The notes beneath the pieces were generated by a model. The model ran no database searches. It was not told the origin of the DNA and saw nothing but the letters and a program-made list of their open reading frames with translations. From positions 37,507,545 through 37,571,544 of the forward strand of contig NC_054548.1 of assembly GCF_017654505.1 (NCBI RefSeq): DNA of 64,000 bases, given 5' to 3'. Numbering within the stretch: the stretch's first letter is position 1; the number at the start of each line of letters is the position of its first letter. The stretch is from Polyodon spathula (Eukaryota > Chordata > Actinopteri > Acipenseriformes > Polyodontidae). Shown here in pieces: positions 35,050 through 44,789 of the stretch. The translations under genes and the position numbers were made by a program.

Positions 35050-35500
35050 ATACACAATCACTGATGTAAAGAACCTGCTTTACTTTATTTGGAGTTTTAT
35101 TGCTCCAATCTCTCTAGTCGAAAAGGCATTTATAAAAGCGCTGCAATTGTGTGTGTAGCATTCTCAATCCAATATGCAACTATCTTTTTCTCCATAAAAG
35201 CCCACTACTGCTCAGCCCTGTTACACACATTCAGCTAACAGTAGACTAATATTCTTCACCTCTTGGCAATCTTTGAAAAAGCAACAGATCTAACTAGAAC
35301 AAGTTCCATCCCTAAACATAAAGACCAAAAAAGATAATTAGGTATTTACAATTAGATATTGTATAGCAATACTTATCAAACAGGTTGTTAGAAAATATGT
35401 CATATATTGCAGGAATAATACAATTAAACTTTAAAAAACTCTTAGTTTAAGAAAATACAAATGTCAGAAGCAAGCCATTGTTTAGTTGGGGAGTAAATTA
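35050..35500. other. No recognised feature
   Basis: AT-rich spacer between the solo LTR and the candidate first coding exon. Confidence 0.4.
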
Positions 35501-35506
35501 CACAAC

Positions 35507-35586
35507 CTTGTCATCTTTGAGTCTTCTTCTGGAACACTTTGTGACTTCAAAAAGGTGATGTCATCTTCATCCATAATGAAAACGTG
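35507..35586 (-). pseudogene. Candidate 5' coding exon of the HECT-like gene
   Basis: 80 nt on the minus strand after a strong acceptor (GGTTTTCTTTCAG, ending 35,587) and before an AAG|GTTGTG donor. It encodes HVFIMDEDDITFLKSQSVPE followed by EDSKMTR, again acidic. A possible initiator Met lies at codon 5. It has the same strand as the relic 5 kb downstream. The polypyrimidine acceptor is the best splice signal in the region. Function is unknown and the link to the HECT relic is an inference from order, strand and composition. Confidence 0.35.
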
Positions 35587-35939
35587 CTGAAAGAAAACCA
35601 ATATATAATGATAGGTTCCAGTTTTGGCAGTTTCACAATTTTGAATACCTCATTTATATGGATGATATTTTATGCCAAAATTCTAAATGCATAAATGTCT
35701 ATTTAGTCCTACATTAACATATTTATTAACAAATTGCTTTTTTATATTTCACCCTGTACTTTTACATTTTTGTTTCGCCTTTTACAGATTGAGGACAATT
35801 ATAGCCCGAAACCATGTTCTGTACGCGGATATCAGTATCAGTCATGAATATTAATAAGGTCCTCCCGCTCTGGTCCCATTATAATGTTGTTATATTTTTC
35901 TCTGCTCTGCTCTGTTCTTCACCGGCATCACTTTCGTTG

Positions 35940-36391
35940 CTATTTTTTCCCTTTAAAAAGGGAAAGCTCACAGCTACCACCCTGCGCTAACTCGGGAGCG
36001 GCGAAGACGAACATTCGCTGTCCTCTGAAGTGAGTGCTGTCAGCTGACTACTTTTTTCACACTGCAAACTCACTGTGCAGCAAACTCACCTTGCAGCCAC
36101 TTCAGGGCTACAGCATCGGAAGACAACGAAGCTCTCGGCAGCTTACAGGAAAGCCCGCAGGCGCCTGGCCAGACTAAAGGGGTTGCTGGTGAGCAGTGAG
36201 TTGAGGACACTCTGGCTGACCTAAGCCCACCCCCCTGGGTGGCGCTTGGCCAATTGTGCGCTGCCCCCTGGGAACTCCCTTCTAGAGTCGGCAATAAAAT
36301 AGCCTGGACTTGAACCGGTGACCTCCAGGCTATAGGGCTCATCCTGCACTCCACTGGGAGGCCTATACCAGATGCACCACTAGGGAACCCC
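35940..36391 (-). mobile_element. tRNA-derived SINE
   Basis: The minus-strand head (36,391 downwards) starts GGGGTTCCCTAGTGGTGCAT. It has an A-box-like TAGTGGTGCATCTGG and a perfect polymerase III B box GGTTCAAGTCC (36,307-36,317 on the plus strand), spaced as in tRNA genes. A body of about 300 bp follows, GC-rich against AT-rich surroundings, with GCCACCCAGGGGGGTGGG-type words and no ORF. It is transcribed by Pol III from its internal promoter and moved by a partner LINE in trans. The left border near 35,940 is approximate. The cloverleaf is not intact, so it is not a tRNA gene. Confidence 0.8.
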
Positions 36392-36394
36392 TTT

Positions 36395-37150
36395 TCATTG
36401 CTAAATTTAGGGATTTAGTGTTACTTGTATGCTTTTTGTAGACAGAGTTGACATCTACCTACGTAAACTAGACATAGCCTACTGCAAGCAAATTGATGCA
36501 GAAGTTTGGACCTATTCTGGAACATACATAACACTGGTAAAATGTGAATGAGGATCACAGGATAGTATCTGGTGTGCACGACATAGAATTTTTAATTAAT
36601 TAATTAATTAATTTTTTGCACATTGTCCTTTTCGAGGTAAATTAATGGTTTTTCTTATATATAAAATGTATGTAACAACTACCCACTACCTGCTTTTATT
36701 TATTAAAGGATAAAAAAGTAATATAAAAGTGACATTCGTACCCCACCATAGACTTAAATTAAAAATGAGTGCCATCAGTAACAAAATGTGATTAACATGA
36801 CCTGAATCCACTGACTGCACATAAGGGTCTGATACAGTTAGATAGTTGGACATATGCCATTATATAACCCCAGATTCTGATAAACTTAAAAGCTTGTGCT
36901 AAGCTATGTTCAGATAAAATGTCATCAGAACTGAATAAGCATTAATAATAATTGGACAAGTACTGCTATGAGATGCATGTAAAAAAATAAATAATTTCGT
37001 TACATGCATTCAGATGAACAGACAAGCAGCCTCAAACTGTGTTATAAACACTGCATGCCACCTGGTCACCGATGGATGCGTGGTGATGTCACAGACCAGG
37101 AAATACACAGGCACAAGTACTGTTTGTGAGCCGCAAATGCGCTCCTTCTT
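36395..37150. other. No recognised feature
   Basis: AT-rich sequence with a (TTAA)n run at about 36,588-36,613. No gene. Confidence 0.45.
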
Positions 37151-37155
37151 TAATT

Positions 37156-37995
37156 AACACTAGAATCACTGGATTGTTGAACTTCCTAGAACCGCCACGT
37201 GTGTCACTGACCCATACATTTTTAAACTGCTTCCTTATGAAAATGAAGGACATGCTGTCGGATACAACTGAAAAGTTTTATTCATGAACATCATATCTAA
37301 CATTTGCATCGCAGAAACACCGTATTTAAATGGAAAATTAAACATAAAAGGTTTTTTTTTTTTTTAAATGAGCACATGTATAGCATGACTTCAAACTGAA
37401 AAAATAATAAAATACACATTTCAAAAGAAACGGGTATGTACATATATCTGTGTACAGGTGTAAATGGGTATATGTACACACAAAACTATAAAACCGAAAT
37501 CATTGTTTCTAATACTACATAAAAAGAAAATATAACACTACTTATGGTATGAGGGCTGCATTGTACTCTATGGAGGAGCGTACGCGTCTGCCAGCTGACT
37601 GTGTCTGCATCTAGGAGCTGTGTTGTAAACACAGACACAGTTTCATTGAACACTATTGTGTACATTGAGAAATAAAGTACAGGCTTTCAATGAGTTGGCA
37701 TCTTGGCGCAACTGTACAAATCCACAATCATAGCAATCTCTGTCTCGTAGTCAGTCTACAAACAAAGAAAGGCTTGAAATTAAAAAAAAAAAAAAAAAAA
37801 AACTGTGCTAGAGGAGGAGGGAGCATGCGTTTTTGCTGCATTTACAAAAAAATTGAATATCTTACGTCATATTAAAAAAAAAAAAAAAAACATGTATTGT
37901 AATGCATGGGTCAAATTGACCCATGTGGCGGTTCTAGGTAGAACTGTTTATAACTTTATCATTTCTACGATTCTGGCTATCAGACACCGTCAGAA
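37156..37995. mobile_element. DNA transposon-like element with inverted ends
   Basis: TTAACACTAGAATCACTGG (37,156) leads into CCTAGAACCGCCACGTGTG and TGACCCATACATT (to about 37,235). The right side, on the minus strand, has CCTAGAACCGCCACATGGGT and TGACCCATGCATT (37,945-37,905), and AGAATC-type words lie further out near 37,970. The TTAA at the left end suggests a piggyBac-type target. The right TTAA is not evident. Two A-runs lie inside (37,779-37,801 and 37,874-37,890). No transposase. Confidence 0.45.
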
Positions 37996-38189
37996 TATTG
38001 AATTCATATATTTAGGAAAAGTCAAAAGGATATACACACAATATTTACAACAAAAGAGTAATTAACATTTTAAAAAACAGAAACACAAAACAAAACGGCA
38101 CGGTGGCCAAAATAAACAAACACATTACTCAACAAATATTGTGCTGGTCCAAATTTAGCATGAGTAGCAGTTGTTGTTTTAACTTCTTA

Positions 38190-38425
38190 CTTTCTCTTGT
38201 TCTCTCTCCCTTTAACCCTTCCTCGATTGAGAGGTTCCTGCCTCTTTTATGCAGCTGTGCCTGAGCTTGATTTCTTGTCAATCATTCAATCCAGCTCAGG
38301 CACATTTTACATGTGTAATTATTCCACAGGGGAGGCAATTAACCCTTCCCTGCCAACCCAAAACAGCAGAAATAAAATATATTTAAGCCATAATAATACA
38401 AATAAACACAGACAGGGTGTACCTC
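38190..38425 (-). mobile_element. LTR relic (U3 with promoter hairpin)
   Basis: The minus strand carries the same layout as the solo LTR at 34,429: a GC-rich upstream part, a hairpin (38,251-38,296), then GCATAAAAGAGGCAGGAACC as TATA region. Sequence identity with the other LTR is low outside the hairpin loop and TATA. It is probably a related but distinct LTR family. No target duplication was found. Confidence 0.5.
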
Positions 38426-38429
38426 ATCA

Positions 38430-39440
38430 CAAGCCTCCTTGCGTGTTGCTTTGTGTTGCTTTTGATCCCTGTTCACACCGAAGGTGGCAAGAGAAAAAGT
38501 AGGTGGGTAGTCTATTGTGAAGTCACACCTGGATCTGTTGAAGCAATGTTCAGATCAAGTTGCATTAGAGTAAGCGTTAATAATGACTGGACAAGTACTG
38601 CTGTGAAATGTATGTAAAAAAATACATACATAGATACAGACAGTCAGAGGAGCAGACAAACAGCATCTGTATTATCAAACCCAATAACATGTGCTCAAGA
38701 ATGTCCTCAGCAAGTTATTATAGTTATTCATAACTGTGTTATAAACACTGTGTGCCACTTTGTCTGCATAGATGCCAGAATGTGGGGGAGTCTTTTTTTT
38801 TTTTTAATACATTTTAAAGCAGCAATTGTGGTGAATTACTGTGATGTACTGTACAATGTAATTGCATGTATTAGAAAAATTACTCTCTTTTTTACTATTT
38901 AATTAAAATAATAATAATAAAAAATGTAACTGGGTTAATGAGTTGATTTGTTGAGGTATTCAAAGTTTTTCTGTTAGTCATTAATATCTTACAAGAGTTG
39001 TGTAGCAACTGTCTTCGGCTGCTGCTTCAACTCTTAAAAACATAAATCACTAACATGTTCCTAAATTATCGAGGTGAAAACACTTTTTTTTTTACAGGAG
39101 AGATATACCATATGCTAATGAAGGGCCAGCAGGACTGAAACATGTTCGTTCTTGTTTGACTGTTTGTTCGAAATGAAATAAAAAAGTTGCACTTAAACAG
39201 CTCTGGGTGCTTTTCTTCCGTCTTGTTTGTTTGATATTTATTGGCCATCTTCTCTTGGGAAAAGAAGCTCCCTACTTTTACCTGGTTGGCTGCTGGTATA
39301 TGCCACAAAGCGACGTGGTGAAAGTTGAATGCCCCTTTAAGGTCAATAACAGACCAGCATCCAGTTTAATTGTACCTTATTTCAGACTCAATTAAGTCCT
39401 TTGCACACCCCTACTGCTTTTACTGTTGTATTTAGCTTAC
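38430..39440. other. No recognised gene
   Basis: Short T- and A-runs. Near 39,120-39,210 a segment ending in AATGAAATAAAAAAGTTGC could be the 3' end of a retroelement, but I cannot name it. Confidence 0.4.
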
Positions 39441-39444
39441 TAAT

Positions 39445-39735
39445 CAGTGGTGGGATCTGCTTGTGGAAAGGGACCCAGCAGGCATTCACCCTCTGCTGGT
39501 GGATGGGGACCAGGCAGGCATTTACCCTCTACTGGTGGACGGGGACCCAGCAGGGATTTACCTTCTCCTGGTGGAGGTGGCGGAGGCAGAGGCAGCTCCT
39601 GCTGCTCTGCTCCTGCCGGTGGAGGTGGCGGAGGCAGAGGCAGCTCCTACTGGTGGAGGTGGTGGAGGCAGAGGCAGCTCCTTCTGCATTGCTCCTGCCG
39701 GTGGAGGTGGCGGAGGCAGAGAAGTTCCTGCTGCT
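39445..39735 (-). repeat. Coding-type minisatellites of an LTR element gag
   Basis: Two adjacent tandem arrays. At 39,475-39,570 there are three units of about 40 bp, and on the minus strand they read EGKSLLGPRPPVEGKCLPGP and HPPAEGECLLGPFPQ. At 39,570-39,735 there are four units of about 55 bp reading ELPLPPPPP and similar, with a frame change. Proline-rich repeats of this type occur near the end of gag proteins of fish LTR retrotransposons. They lie directly next to the LTR promoter region at 39,740, so the intervening LTR and gag have been lost. The long plus-strand ORFs here are shadows. Confidence 0.5.
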
Positions 39736-39737
39736 TT

Positions 39738-40023
39738 TATGCAGCTGTACCGAGACTCAATTGCTAATCAATCATTCAATTGGAATCTCGGCACAACTGG
39801 ACGTGAATTAATTAAGTGCAATTTCCCATGCTCACATATTATTACATTTTACCTGCACGTGAAGTGCTGTGCAATCCTCATGCCTAAATACAAATATACA
39901 TTTTAAACACTTGTGTGTATAACCCATATTATATCCCGTGTACCAACTACAATGCACCAACATTAACACATTACATGCAACATACAACACAGAAATACAC
40001 AGGGGAGGGGCAACATTGCCACA
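39738..40023 (-). mobile_element. LTR fragment (U3), inverted relative to 34,429
   Basis: Read on the minus strand from 40,023 it starts TGTGGCAATGTTGCCCC. It matches the plus-strand LTR from 34,429 almost throughout: TTGGTACACGGGATATA, ATTGCACAGCACTTCACGTG, the hairpin, and CATAAAAGC. It breaks off at the TATA box, where gag-like minisatellites begin. An insertion of about 30 bp (GGTTATACACACAAGTG) separates it from the other copy. Confidence 0.75.
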
Positions 40024-40029
40024 ATATAT

Positions 40030-41305
40030 TTTGTCATTTCCTTGGATGCATTAACTTGAATATTGTATCCCTTTTATATATCAACATGTTCTTTTTTGTG
40101 ATTTTCAAGAAACACTATACATTTTAGCAAAGAATGACAAACAGCAAAACTGCTGTATTCTGTAGCATATATTTCCTTGTACATTGCACAATTACCAGCC
40201 TTTATAGATGGCAAATAAATGGATTTTTGAAAAATCAGCAAAAACTCAAAGGCACATAATTGCAATACCTGTAGCTGATATTTTGAGCTAAAATTGACAA
40301 TCAGTTTAAGAAAAATAACAAAAATACAAAACATGAGCATCAAGTGATTGCAATCTTCACTTGACAAATGCTGTTCACTTATTTGCTGATGTCTATTGCA
40401 TGTTATAACTACTTTTTATTCCATACTACACAACAAATGTAGTATACAACTTATATCAAGTATTCATACACAATCTGACGTATACAATACTACAAACTTT
40501 AGTAGTGAGTATGTAATGGACCCTCAACAGAAAACTCCAGAGAGTGAATTCCCAAAGTTATTCCCAAACCAGATTTAAGAAGGTGGTGGGTGGTATCCTG
40601 TTCCCTGAGATGTGTATTACTGCTTATCACCACACAAGGCACATAATTCCATTGATATGCTGTCAAGCCCAGGGGCTTTCCCCCTGGCTATACACTGGGA
40701 TGCCATAAAGACTTCAGTGGCTAAGATGTTTAACAGCTGACATTCCTCGGCAGAAAGAGCATTAAGGATTAGTGATTCAAAGCCAGGTGACATGGAGCCA
40801 TCATTAACAATGCACTTAGTAGTCGTAGTATATATGGTACAGTACTGACTTTAAGTGTTCTTTGAATACTTCAATACTAAATCCAGTTATCCAGTCTGTC
40901 TTTGATTTTAGTGATAAGTTCCTGTGGGAGGCAATCATGTTGATCAGAGGTCTGAAATATTTTTGTTTTACAAAAGACAATCTTTTGTTTAACAATACTG
41001 TACATTGAGACAATAAAGTGATTGTTTATGATGCAAACTCCCTGTCATTGGCATAATTATTTCATATTACACTGAATGGATTGTAAATTAATTTGACTTA
41101 ATGTTGCACTAAAAGATTGCTGCAATCCATAAGTCTATAAGTCTATAAAAGGGGAACTATTTTACTGCAGTGCACATTATGTAAAACATACTAAGGTCAT
41201 TATATCCAATACATATTTTTTTTTTTCTTTCCCATGGCTGATCACTAGTGTAACACCATACTACCCACACATCATTAATTTAATACAACCATTATGCACA
41301 CAAAG
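40030..41305. other. No recognised feature
   Basis: AT-rich sequence with short ORFs without domain features. Confidence 0.45.
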
Positions 41306-41310
41306 ACATA

Positions 41311-42428
41311 CAGTGGTTTACAGAAGTGTTCATCCCCCTGCAAAGTTTTCACATTTTGTTGGCAGCTGAGCATACTCTATGATGCTTTCAAATGAGACTT
41401 TACATGTAGAATTTACACTGACTACTCCACGTTGATAAAATAAGTAAGATTTACAGAGAAAAATAGATTAATCTCAGTTGCATAAGTATTTAACTCCTTT
41501 GCTACTGCAGCCCTAAATCAGCTCAGGTGCAAATGATTTGTTTGAAAAGTCTCAAAATTAGTGAACTGTGTGTACTCAAAGTGGTTTAATTTGTAAACAA
41601 TTTCCCTCAGGTAAATAAAAACTTTCAGGCTGCAACTCACATAGTGATCCAACAAAACAACTGTGAAGACCAAGGAGCTTTCTAAACAAGTCAGGGATAA
41701 AGTGGTAGAGAGGCACAGAAAATTTCAAAAGGCGCTGATTATCCCTCTCAGCACAGTGAAGTCCATCATTAAGAAATGGAAGATGCATCATATCACCCAG
41801 ACACTACCCAGATCAGGACACCCTCCCAAACTGAGCAGCCGGGCAAGCAGGAAACTGGTTTGGGATGTCACTCTGAAGTCAACAATGACCTTGAGAGATC
41901 TGCAAATTTCTGTGTCTGAGATGGGAGTCAGTGTTCACACATCGGCAATAAGCCGGTCCCTACACAAAGTTGGCCTGTATGGATGGGTGGCAAGAAAGAA
42001 GGAATTACTCAAAAAGCCTCATCTTAACGCACACATGGAGTTTGCAAAAAAAACATGTAGATGATACTGCAGACATGTGGGAAAAGGTTGTGGTCAGACA
42101 AGATAAAAATTGTACGTTTTAGTCTAAATTCCAAGCGTTACGTCTGGCGCAAGCCCTACACTGCACATCACCCAGTCAACACCATCCCAACTGTCATAGC
42201 AGGAATTGCTGCAAAAGGTGCTTTCACGAAGTACTGACTCAAGTTGCTGAATACTTATGCAACCAGTAAATTTCATTTTGTACATTTTCTTTGCAAGTTT
42301 TGTTGACATTTATCCTCCTTTACAGCTTTGAATAAAAAAAGTTTGTTTGAAAAACTGTGCATACATTATTTGTAATTTAACAAAATGCGACATTATTGGT
42401 AGGGGGTGAATTCTTCTGCAAACCACTG
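41311..42428 (+). mobile_element. Tc1-like transposon, both termini, internally deleted
   Basis: Left end CAGTGGTTTACAGAAGTGTT (41,311) and, on the minus strand, right end CAGTGGTTTGCAGAAGAATT (42,428). Both continue into a TCAYCCCC motif and, further in, ATTTTGTT. TA target duplications lie on both sides (41,309-41,310 and 42,429-42,430). At 1118 bp it is shorter than an autonomous element of about 1.6 kb. The missing part is the catalytic centre of the transposase. Confidence 0.9.
41663..42064 (+). pseudogene. Tc1-like transposase, DNA-binding domain
   Basis: N-terminal paired-like (double helix-turn-helix) domain that binds the element's termini. The 133-residue frame starts at the family's usual Met (MKTKELSKQVRDKVVERHRK). 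The first HTH continues with LSTVKSIIKKWK (residues 29-40). The linker is SGHPPKLSSRASRKLV, and the second HTH runs over residues 60-115 (TLRDLQISVSEMGVSVHTSA, then SRSLHKVGLYG). The motif ARKKELLKKPHLNAHMEFAK follows. About 7-9 residues are missing after RHRK compared with relatives. After the stop at 42,062 another frame reads MWEKVLWSDK and YVWRKP, the region around the first catalytic aspartate. It then jumps to the 3' sub-terminal region, so the remaining catalytic residues are gone. Confidence 0.85.
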
Positions 42429-42434
42429 TACCTT

Positions 42435-43825
42435 CTTTAATGGTCTCTGATGGCATGGTCATTTGTGACTCACTTCTGTTTTACAATAACTGCTTTGCAT
42501 AAATTCATACATATGTTCAAGTTTGAAATGTAATATAATCACACAAAAAAATACCTCAATAATAAATCACTCTATGACATTCCCCCAATAAAGCTCAATT
42601 TCTCCAATATATTTTTAACTTTTCAACACATTGGATTATGCTAAATCATCATTATTACAGTTTTTCAGACAGGAAAAATGCCTACAATAAAGTTAACAAA
42701 CCACAAATAAAAATACCTCAGCTATTATATTTACAATCTTAAAGGTAGTCTTAAAATAATTCTGTTCTGTAAATTTCAGTGACAACAGGGAAGAAGGTCC
42801 ACAGCACACAATAAGACATGTTACCAAGGAGATGTTTGGATAATCAAGGTTGTTGGTGTATTGGGTAATTTCAGAATACAATGCAAATAAAGTAATAAAA
42901 AAGTAAATATTGTTAAATTCAACTTCAGTCCCTTCAAGACAGAATAAAAACACAACATGAATGGAGAATCATTTTTTACGCACAATTACTGCAGGACTTT
43001 AGTCTTTGGGGTTTTTAGTCTCTGGTATTATGAGTAGAATGTAATTACTTCATAGAGATATTCTATTTATAGATATTAAACCTCTCACTTATCATTACAA
43101 GAAATAATGATTTGCCTTTCTGAAAAAGCACAACTAATTACAAGGGAAAACTGCATCATTACTTTGCTTCAATTTAACAGTGCTTCCAGAAATAGAGGAG
43201 GGAAAAGGATTAACTGCATGACAGTTCCAGAAATCATAAGCAGCGTGGACTGTTTTGATAATGACATTTCCCTGTTTGTGTATTCAACTAATGTTCATTC
43301 AAATTCTTCAGAATTATAACACTGTGATATGATTGACTTTAGGCACAAATTCACAAAAAAAAAAATAAAGCATTCAAAGCAGACAACACTGGAGTGGAAA
43401 ACCTTAAGAACTATAGGTTAAACAGAAGCTATTAACCTTTATTCAGCTCCTGGGCCATTAGTCCAAGGATAGACTGACAAAGATGTTTTGTACCCTGTGG
43501 GATGTGATCCTATGTGTCACAGTTTGCCACTGTTTGTACCCACAATAATGAAAATCAGTCTTTGGACCTTATGTGCATTTTTATGTCTCACGGGAGACAT
43601 GGCCAGGAAAGCTTGTGGGACTCCAAAGAAAATTCACAACCGGCTACTTCAAAGCTTTTTTTTCCATAGCAACCACACCTCAAAGGACTAGAGGTACAGT
43701 CAGTGCCAATTGCCAATTCCAAAGGGGGCCATTAGTTCATTCAAAACGCTTAAGGGACTGTTTTTAATGTTGATCTTATTTTATAACATTACACGTTCAT
43801 GAAGATGGCTGTAGGTTTTCCATGT
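42435..43825. other. No recognised feature
   Basis: AT-rich sequence with short ORFs. Nothing identified. Confidence 0.4.
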
Positions 43826-43829
43826 GTTG

Positions 43830-44785
43830 CCAATCGTGTTCTTTTGTTTTGTGTAAAAAACTAATCACTTTTTCCGCAAGTTTGCTGCTTGGTTCCAACA
43901 TCCTCAAAAGTATGTCCTGGTGTACTAGAAGCACCCAGCATCCTTATCCCCATCAGCCACTCATGCTTGACAGCCAGAGCTGTCTTCTGGCTGCTACTAA
44001 AAGCAGCAAGGTTCCTGCCCACCGCCTTCCCGTTCAACTTAGAGATACGGAGCAGATTCTTCAAGCTGTTGTGGTGTGGCTCTGTGGCTCTTGGACCTTA
44101 GCAAGCAGTTCTGGTATGCTACTAAGATGTTGTAATTACCCAGCTGTGCGGCAAATGTCCCGCTGAGTAAGCCTGCTTAAGAATGCTCCCTGAAACCCTG
44201 CACTGTTTATTCGGGCAGGTAGCGTCCTTATTTAGGAGTGATAGTTTTGGTGCTTGCACCAGCGAGGCAATAGAGGCATCTATTGGAGGAAAGTCAGCCA
44301 AGCCAAGCTTCTCTGCATCATGTATTTTCAAACGTCACAAGAAGCTAGCAGTCTGACAGAGAATACAAGTAGCCGACTTAAGGTTATTTAATCCTGGGGC
44401 AGGGGTGACAGGAGCCATCGGCTTCGCACGGGGCACAAGGCCGCTGTGGGACTAACGAAAACCACGGCTGAGTGCACAATACGTGTAAGTAGCAATTAGT
44501 AAAAGCACATAACAAATCACATAAATAGTGTAATTATACAAGCGAACAAGCAGATGTAAGTAACTTGATACTTATCTGTTCGTAGTCTCTCGTCAGGTCT
44601 GATGACAGGAAAAATGGTGATGAGATCTGTGTGTACAGTTTATATATGCCCTCTGGGGCAGGCACGACTGTGTCAGGCTTCAGCAAGTAGTCTTTGTTAT
44701 ATCTATTCAGGTTACAGGGTCTTTAGGGATAAATACCCATTAGGTAATGGTTACATTTTGTACTTGATAGGAAACTATTATATTT
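43830..44785 (-). pseudogene. DIRS gag-like relic (second copy)
   Basis: A minus-strand gag-like fragment of a DIRS retroelement from a different subfamily than the one at 17.7 kb. The frame 44,331-44,122 reads DAEKLGLADFPPIDASIASL, VQAPKLSLLNKDATCPNKQC and RVSGSILKQAYSAG, the central conserved part. A second frame, 44,064-43,861, continues with LLRISKLNGKAVGRNLAAF and a P-G-H-T-F motif (TPGHTFEDV), the same block as GRSLAVMVAARRH...TPGQTFEA in the first copy. On the 5' side, 44,745-44,780 resembles a DIRS terminus (TAATGGTTACATTTTGTAC). Frameshifts and stops occur. No RT or recombinase. Confidence 0.65.
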
Positions 44786-44789
44786 GTAT

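Noticed and set aside
36300..36391. tRNA gene
   Set aside because: A and B boxes are present, but there is no intact cloverleaf, and a SINE body follows.
39401..39906. Three overlapping plus-strand ORFs of 106-147 codons with glycine or alanine repeats
   Set aside because: Reading frames through minisatellites. The minus strand gives the proline-rich repeats expected of a retroelement and matches the orientation of the adjacent LTR.
43107..43767. Three short plus-strand ORFs between the Tc1 and DIRS relics
   Set aside because: No motifs, no convincing splice borders, composition like the flanks.
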